DNA of 55,209 nt. Origin: DASQWC01 sp035640475. Its GTDB lineage: Bacteria; Actinomycetota; JAICYB01. Shown one piece after another: positions 50,892 to 55,209 of this stretch. The notes under the pieces are model-generated. The model did no database searches. It saw nothing but the letters and a program-made list of their open reading frames with translations, and was not told where the DNA came from. The first letter of the stretch is position 1, and the number at the start of each line of letters is the position of its first letter. The position numbers and the translations under genes were made by a program. The DNA lies in NCBI GenBank assembly GCA_035640475.1, contig DASQWC010000204.1, forward strand, positions 1 to 55,209, read 5' to 3'.

Positions 50892-51458
50892 ATGCTCATG
50901 TCTCCACGCGCCCTCCCGAAGGTGCTGGGCGCGCTCCTATTGGCGGCGACGATCGTCGGCACACTGCCGCAGCCGGCGTCTGGTGCCCAGGCCCCGGCAA
51001 CCATCAACGAGGCGGCGGAAGCCAAGAGCCCGAAGAAGAACAAGCGCAAGCGCTCTCCCGTCGGCTGGACGGGCCTCACCAGACGTGTTCAGGCGTCGCC
51101 GTGGCTCCACAACAACGAGCCGCCGACTCCCGCCCAGATCGCCGTTGCTGCGGCGCGGGCGCAGATCGGCAAACCGTACCGTTGGGGCGCGACCGGGCCG
51201 TCCGGCTTCGATTGCTCGGGGCTGACGAGCTTTGCCTGGAGGGCCGCCGGCGTCGAGCTGCCGCACAGCTCGCGGGCGCAGTTCGGGTCGCTGCGGAGGA
51301 TAGCCCTCGACGACATGCGGCCCGGAGACATCGTCTACCGGCCCGGCCACGTCGGCCTCTACCTGGGCAACGGACGGATGGTGCACGCTCCGCAGACCGG
51401 ATCCCTCGTTCAGATCTCACCGCTCGGCCGTGTGACCGGCGCGGTCCGGCCCCAATAG
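50892..51458 (+). CDS. Exported NlpC/P60 cell-wall peptidase
   Basis: The 188-residue product has a signal peptide (about 1-31), a Lys-rich linker (KSPKKNKRKR) and a C-terminal NlpC/P60 domain with Cys108 (GFDCSGL), His153 (PGHVGLYLG) and a third polar residue His165 (RMVHAP). These enzymes cut D-gamma-Glu-meso-Dap bonds in peptidoglycan. AAGGAG precedes the ATG at 50892; an in-frame ATG at 50898 is a weaker alternative. It has a structured leader, suggesting post-transcriptional control, and is followed by a SpoIID-type gene. Confidence 0.92.
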   Translation: MLMSPRALPKVLGALLLAATIVGTLPQPASGAQAPATINEAAEAKSPKKNKRKRSPVGWTGLTRRVQASPWLHNNEPPTPAQIAVAAARAQIGKPYRWGATGPSGFDCSGLTSFAWRAAGVELPHSSRAQFGSLRRIALDDMRPGDIVYRPGHVGLYLGNGRMVHAPQTGSLVQISPLGRVTGAVRPQ

Positions 51459-51476
51459 GCGGTTGGACCCCAGAGC

Positions 51477-53057
51477 GTGAATCGCCTAGCGTCTCTACCC
51501 GTGCGGCGGGCGGGCCCCTTGCTGTGCCTTGTGTTCTGCGCGTGCGCGTTCGTCCCGAGCGCCGGCGCGCAACCCGCGAACGCCCGCAACGATCGCGTCC
51601 TGCTCCTGGGAGTCGGCACGGCACACGGACTCGGGATGGCGATGGACGGTATCGAGGGACAGGCCGAGGCCGGGTGGAGCCACGACCGCATCCTGTCGCT
51701 CTTCTATCCGGGGACGACCACCGGCCGTGCCGCGGGCACCATCCGCGTCGGTCTGTCCGTCGGAGGGGTGCAGCACTTCGTCATGCCGGGCGGCGGATCT
51801 GTCACCGGCTCGGGCCCGGGCTTTCCGATGAGGATCGCGCCGGGTGCGCGCGTCACGATCACCGGCACCGGAGGACGGCCGTCGGTCGACGTGCATCCAA
51901 GCACGCCGCCGGCGCCCGAGGGGGCCCGGCCCGCGGTCGACGCCGGTGCGTCGCTGATCGTCTCGGAGCCGACATCACCGCTGCGGCCGCCCTTCGAGAC
52001 CCCGCCGCCGTCGTCGAGACCTCCGGTCGAACCCAGTCCCGAGCCTTCGCCGTCTGCACCCGGATCGACGCCCGCGCCTGAGCAGTCGACCGGCGGGGCC
52101 CCGGCGGCGTCGGCTCCCACGTCGGTGCGGCTCGTCCCGGCGGGGAACCCGGCCGTCGTGAAAGTCGACTCGACCGGACGCCAATACCGCGGATTCATCG
52201 AGGTTCGCCCGGAGGGGAGGACGCTGCGGGTTGTGAACCACGTGAACCTCGAGACCTATGTCGCGGGGATCGCCGAGCAGAAGGGCTCGGGCTGGCCGCT
52301 GGAGGCGTACAAAGCGCTCGCAGTCGCGGCACGGAGCTTCGCGGCCTCGGCGATGACCTGGCGCTCGGGCAACCATGCCAACGGCTACGACATCTGTCCT
52401 ACGCAGAGCTGCCAGGTCTACCTGGGCTTCGACGGCGAAGAGGCCATCATGCGCCGGGCGGCGACCGAGACCGCGGGACAGGTTCGCGTGTACGACGGAC
52501 GCCCGATCATGGCGATGTACCACGGAAACGGCGGGGGTCAGACCGAGTCCTACAAGCGCATCTCACCGACACGCTCGGATGCGTATCCCTATCTGAAGTC
52601 GGTGCGTTACCCGCACGCGGAGCCGCACACCTGGAAGCGTGACCTGACCTTCACAGAGATCGGCCGTTCGCTCGCCGCGGCCGGCGTGAGTGCGCCGCGG
52701 CCGCTCGAGCGCCTCGAGATCCTCGAGCGCGGCGACTCGCCGCGGGTCGTCCGGATGCGTCTTCACGGCGCGGGCAAGCACACCGATATCAGTGGGACGA
52801 CGTTCATGAACGCCCTCGACCTGTGGTCCACGTGGTTCGAGATCGGCCAGACGCGAGTGCTGACGGCGATCGCGCCCGGCGGCGTCCCCGCAGCTACTCA
52901 GACGCAGGCTGCGGGCGTCCCGGCCGACGTGACGAAGTCCGGACTCGTCGCGGTACTGGCGATCGCGATCGTCGCGCTGGCCATGGCGACGAGACTGCGC
53001 GCCTCCGACGACCGCCTGCCGCTGTTCGAGCCGGCGCCGTCGCGCGCCGGTCCCTGA
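51477..53057 (+). CDS. Exported SpoIID/LytB-domain protein
   Basis: The 526-residue protein has a signal peptide, a small N-terminal domain, a long Pro/Ser/Glu-rich linker (about 140-220), and a SpoIID domain (about 225-450): YRGFIEVRPEGRTLRVVNHVNLETYVAGIA, ALAVAARSFA (catalytic-region Ala-Ala-Arg motif), CPTQSCQVYLG, and MYHGNGGGQTESY. A C-terminal TM (about 487-508) anchors it. SpoIID-type proteins are lytic transglycosylases or amidase enhancers acting on glycan strands. GTG start 18 nt after the NlpC gene, so wall-remodelling partners. Confidence 0.88.
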   Translation: MNRLASLPVRRAGPLLCLVFCACAFVPSAGAQPANARNDRVLLLGVGTAHGLGMAMDGIEGQAEAGWSHDRILSLFYPGTTTGRAAGTIRVGLSVGGVQHFVMPGGGSVTGSGPGFPMRIAPGARVTITGTGGRPSVDVHPSTPPAPEGARPAVDAGASLIVSEPTSPLRPPFETPPPSSRPPVEPSPEPSPSAPGSTPAPEQSTGGAPAASAPTSVRLVPAGNPAVVKVDSTGRQYRGFIEVRPEGRTLRVVNHVNLETYVAGIAEQKGSGWPLEAYKALAVAARSFAASAMTWRSGNHANGYDICPTQSCQVYLGFDGEEAIMRRAATETAGQVRVYDGRPIMAMYHGNGGGQTESYKRISPTRSDAYPYLKSVRYPHAEPHTWKRDLTFTEIGRSLAAAGVSAPRPLERLEILERGDSPRVVRMRLHGAGKHTDISGTTFMNALDLWSTWFEIGQTRVLTAIAPGGVPAATQTQAAGVPADVTKSGLVAVLAIAIVALAMATRLRASDDRLPLFEPAPSRAGP

Positions 53058-53825
53058 CTACTCGGCCGCCGACCGGTGCTCGTCGAGGAAATCGGCGAGC
53101 GCAGCGTGGAACTCGGGATTGTTCACGACGTTCAGGTGCGTGCCGCCGACGATTTTCGCGCTCGCGCCGGGAATCGCATCGGCCAGCTCTTGCGGTGAGC
53201 CGACCATCGGATCTGTATCGCCGCACAGGACGAGGCACGGCACGCGAATGTCGCTGAGGCCCGACAACGGCTCCCTCGAGTTCCCCTGAATCGCGGCAAG
53301 CGCCTTCCTGTCGGCGCCCGTGAGCTCGGCGAAGTCACGGAAGGACTTCGCGATCTTGTCGGTGATCGTGCTCTTGTCGGTCGCCAGCATGGCGTCGGCG
53401 ACCGCGCTGCCCCATTCACGCGCGTGCAGCATGTTCGAGCCGATCCCGCCGAGCACGGCTGCGCGCACGCGGTCGTCGGACTTGAGTAGGCCGAGGAGGT
53501 TCCGGGCTCCCATCGAGTACCCGGCGGCGAGGCAACGCTCGACGCCGAGGTGATCGAGCAGGACCCGGGCATCGCGAATCATCGCGTCGTCCGCGTAGGC
53601 AGCCGGGTCGTGCGGCTTGCCGGACGACCCGTGCCCGCGCTGGTCGATCGTGATGACACGGTAGTTCCGCCGGACGAGGGCCGGGACGATTCCGGGACGG
53701 ACCCAGTTGATGAATGAGTCGGTAGCGAACCCGTGCAGCAGAAGCACGGGCACACCCTCTCCTTCGGTTTCGAAGGCGATCGTTACGTCGTCGAAGGACT
53801 GAAGCTTCGTCACGTCGAGTAGCAT
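53058..53825 (-). CDS. Alpha/beta-hydrolase fold protein
   Basis: The 255-residue enzyme has the oxyanion HGFATDS, TIDQRGHGSSGKP, nucleophile Ser104 in AGYSMGA, Asp205 in CGDTDPMV and His230 in GGTHLNVV, a complete triad. It lacks a signal peptide. Lid-region sequence is short, so esterase or small-molecule hydrolase is likely, substrate unknown. Its stop abuts the SpoIID stop and its start is 8 nt from the divergent PAC2 start. Confidence 0.9.
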   Translation of the reverse strand: MLLDVTKLQSFDDVTIAFETEGEGVPVLLLHGFATDSFINWVRPGIVPALVRRNYRVITIDQRGHGSSGKPHDPAAYADDAMIRDARVLLDHLGVERCLAAGYSMGARNLLGLLKSDDRVRAAVLGGIGSNMLHAREWGSAVADAMLATDKSTITDKIAKSFRDFAELTGADRKALAAIQGNSREPLSGLSDIRVPCLVLCGDTDPMVGSPQELADAIPGASAKIVGGTHLNVVNNPEFHAALADFLDEHRSAAE

Positions 53826-53833
53826 CGTGGCCC

Positions 53834-54691
53834 ATGGCCACCCTCTCCTACCACTCCCGGCCTGAGCTCCGGCGACCGATCATGGTCGTCGGCTTCCAGG
53901 GCTGGAGCGACGCCGGCGAGGCCGCGACCGCCTCGGTCGGCTATTTGCGGAAGTTGTGGAACGCTCGCATCTTCGCCTCCGTGGACCCGGAGGACTTTTA
54001 CGACTTCCAGGTCACCCGTCCACAAGTGAAGGTCAATGAGCAGGGCGTTCGCGAGATCACGTGGCCGACGACCGACTTCGCCCACGCCGAGGTGCCGCTG
54101 GCAGATCGCGATGTGATCCTCTTGCTCGGGATCGAGCCGTCGATGCGCTGGGCGACGTTCACGAAGCTTGTCACCGACATCGCGCACGAGAACAAGGTCG
54201 AACTCTTGGTTGCCCTCGGCGCGCTCCTCGCAGGACGTCCTCACACGCGGCCGATCCGAGTGACCGGCTCGGCCTCGACACCCGAGCTTGCGGCGCGTTA
54301 CGGCCTTGCCACACCCCGGTACGAAGGACCGACGGGCATTGCCGGCGTCGTGATCGACGCGTGCCGCCGGGAGGGCATCGACGCAGTGACGCTGTGGGGC
54401 TGGGTGCCGCACTACCTGCAGGGCGGACCATCTCCGACGGCCGCACTCGCACTTCTGCAACGCTTGAGCGTCTTGCTCGAGCTGAGCATCGACCTCACCG
54501 AGCTCGAGCAACGCGCGCGTGCGCACGACGAGCGCGTCAGCGAAGCCGTTCGTACGGATCCAGACATCGTCGCCACCGTCGAGGAGCTCGAGCGGCAGGC
54601 CGACGCCGAAGATCTCAGCGACCTCCCCTCGGGCGAGGAGCTCGCGGCGGAGGTCGAGCGCTTCCTGCGCAATCAGCCCGGTGACCGCTAA
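53834..54691 (+). CDS. PAC2-family protein
   Basis: The 285-residue protein matches the PAC2 (proteasome assembly chaperone 2-like) family of Actinomycetota: PIMVVGFQGWSDAGEAATASVGYL (seen as GFQGWSDAGEAAT), DVILLLGIEPSMRW, VALGALLAGRPHTRP, and TALWGWVPHY-like WGWVPHYLQGGPSPTAA. A C-terminal helical region (ELEQRARAHDERV...) completes it. Members are ATP-grasp-neighbouring chaperone-like proteins whose bacterial role is unclear. It is followed by the truncated CvpA gene after 3 nt. Confidence 0.88.
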   Translation: MATLSYHSRPELRRPIMVVGFQGWSDAGEAATASVGYLRKLWNARIFASVDPEDFYDFQVTRPQVKVNEQGVREITWPTTDFAHAEVPLADRDVILLLGIEPSMRWATFTKLVTDIAHENKVELLVALGALLAGRPHTRPIRVTGSASTPELAARYGLATPRYEGPTGIAGVVIDACRREGIDAVTLWGWVPHYLQGGPSPTAALALLQRLSVLLELSIDLTELEQRARAHDERVSEAVRTDPDIVATVEELERQADAEDLSDLPSGEELAAEVERFLRNQPGDR

Positions 54692-54694
54692 CCG

Positions 54695-55209
54695 TTGAAT
54701 CTGGTTGATCTCGCGATCATCGGTGTGCTCGGCCTTGCGGCCGCGCACGGCGTCACCCAAGGCGCGGCCTTGCAGGTCCTTTCTTTCGGCGGCTTCTGGA
54801 TCGGACTCCTGCTCGGCGCGGCAATAGCGCCGTACACGCAGAAGCTCGTGATGTCGCCGTTCGGCTCGGCCTTCGTCTCGCTCGTCACGTTCCTGGGCTT
54901 CGCGCTCATCGGCGGCGCCGTCGGCCGCTACTTCGGCACGCACGCGTGGGGAGCGCTCCGCCGATACCAGCTCGGCAAGGCGGATTCGATTCTCGGCGGC
55001 GTCGTCGCCATCGGCGCGGCGCTGATGGCGATCTGGCTCGTCGCCTTGCTGCTCACGGCCGGGCCGACACAGCAGATCGCGCAAGCCGTCCATCGCTCGG
55101 CGATCGTCCGCACGCTCGTCAACCGGCTCCCGCCGGCGCCGAGCGTCTTCGCGCGCTTACAGCAGTTCGTCTCCACGACGCCGTTCCCGCGCGTGTTCGA
55201 AGGCCTCGA
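54695..55209 (+). CDS. CvpA-domain membrane protein, probably MarP-type serine protease (3' truncated)
   Basis: From TTG 54695 the visible 171 residues form a CvpA/colicin V production-like domain with four hydrophobic helices: LAIIGVLGLAAAHG, FGGFWIGLLLGAAIAPY, FVSLVTFLGFALIGGAVG and ILGGVVAIGAALMAIWLVALL, then HRSAIVRTLVNRLPPAPSVF. In Mycobacterium MarP this region is followed by a periplasmic trypsin-like protease; the window ends before such a domain could start. Acid-resistance and cell-wall roles are therefore only inferred. Confidence 0.75.
   Translation, partial: MNLVDLAIIGVLGLAAAHGVTQGAALQVLSFGGFWIGLLLGAAIAPYTQKLVMSPFGSAFVSLVTFLGFALIGGAVGRYFGTHAWGALRRYQLGKADSILGGVVAIGAALMAIWLVALLLTAGPTQQIAQAVHRSAIVRTLVNRLPPAPSVFARLQQFVSTTPFPRVFEGL

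Noticed and set aside
1..55209. Mobile elements, CRISPR arrays, tRNA or rRNA genes
   Set aside because: No transposase or integrase motifs, no regularly spaced repeats, no cloverleaf with CCA-type end and no rRNA-like sequence were seen on either strand.

Overview
The window is high-GC, gene-dense DNA. It carries 54 complete protein genes plus one cut by each window edge, no rRNA or tRNA, and no gene-free stretch over 300 bases. The longest gaps are the divergent promoter region at 50670-50891, the riboswitch leader at 13014-13207 and the gap at 31877-32046. A two-module mycothiol-synthase-type acetyltransferase (MshD), a PAC2 protein, a CvpA-domain membrane protein like the N-terminus of MarP, GTG/TTG starts, 1-4 nt overlaps between genes, and -10 boxes only a few bases from start codons all point to Actinomycetota. 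No IS element, integrase, CRISPR array or compositional island was seen, so this looks like core chromosome of an actinobacterium that I cannot place more finely.

Layout. 1-5.5 kb: ArsR/SRPBCC pair divergent from a ClpP-like protease across a symmetric two-operator promoter; then endonuclease IV, a channel-like membrane protein, a metallo-beta-lactamase-fold hydrolase, an SDR and MshD. 5.6-13.2 kb: cobalt/cobalamin block, with a NiCoT-type transporter, a Fur-family regulator, and an eight-gene minus-strand operon (secreted DUF4430-like protein, BtuF, BtuC, BtuD, CobO, CobU, CobT, CobS) behind a clear cobalamin riboswitch. 13.2-18.4 kb: metal homeostasis, with DtxR-multicopper oxidase-ZIP, a second ZIP facing a second Fur protein over a Fur box, and an SmtB-type ArsR with a CDF-like exporter. 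18.4-20.9 kb: a YGSNL protein, a YchF-like GTPase and an EamA transporter.

20.9-46.3 kb looks like an amino-acid and peptide utilisation region: GNAT-PucR-NSAR/OSBS enolase operon, S9 peptidase, three related SxxK serine hydrolases, an M19 dipeptidase homologue, a branched-chain amino-acid-type ABC transporter built from fused polypeptides (LivH-LivM-LivG and MFS-LivF), its presumed binding lipoprotein, a second S9 peptidase and a leucine/valine dehydrogenase-type enzyme. A near-identical 22-bp element upstream of the GNAT operon and of one serine hydrolase suggests shared control.

46.3-55.2 kb: a long extracytoplasmic double beta-propeller protein, a VOC dioxygenase-like protein, an APH-fold phosphotransferase, an NlpC/P60 hydrolase with a structured leader, a SpoIID/LytB protein, an alpha/beta hydrolase, PAC2 and the truncated CvpA protein.

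Most notable: the MFS-LivF fusion beside the LivHMG fusion and twin two-TM proteins; the shared promoter element tying a probable D-amino-acid pathway to a serine hydrolase; a 48-bp perfect palindrome inside the PucR coding sequence; and a 32-bp GC-rich repeat translated at the ends of two unrelated proteins.
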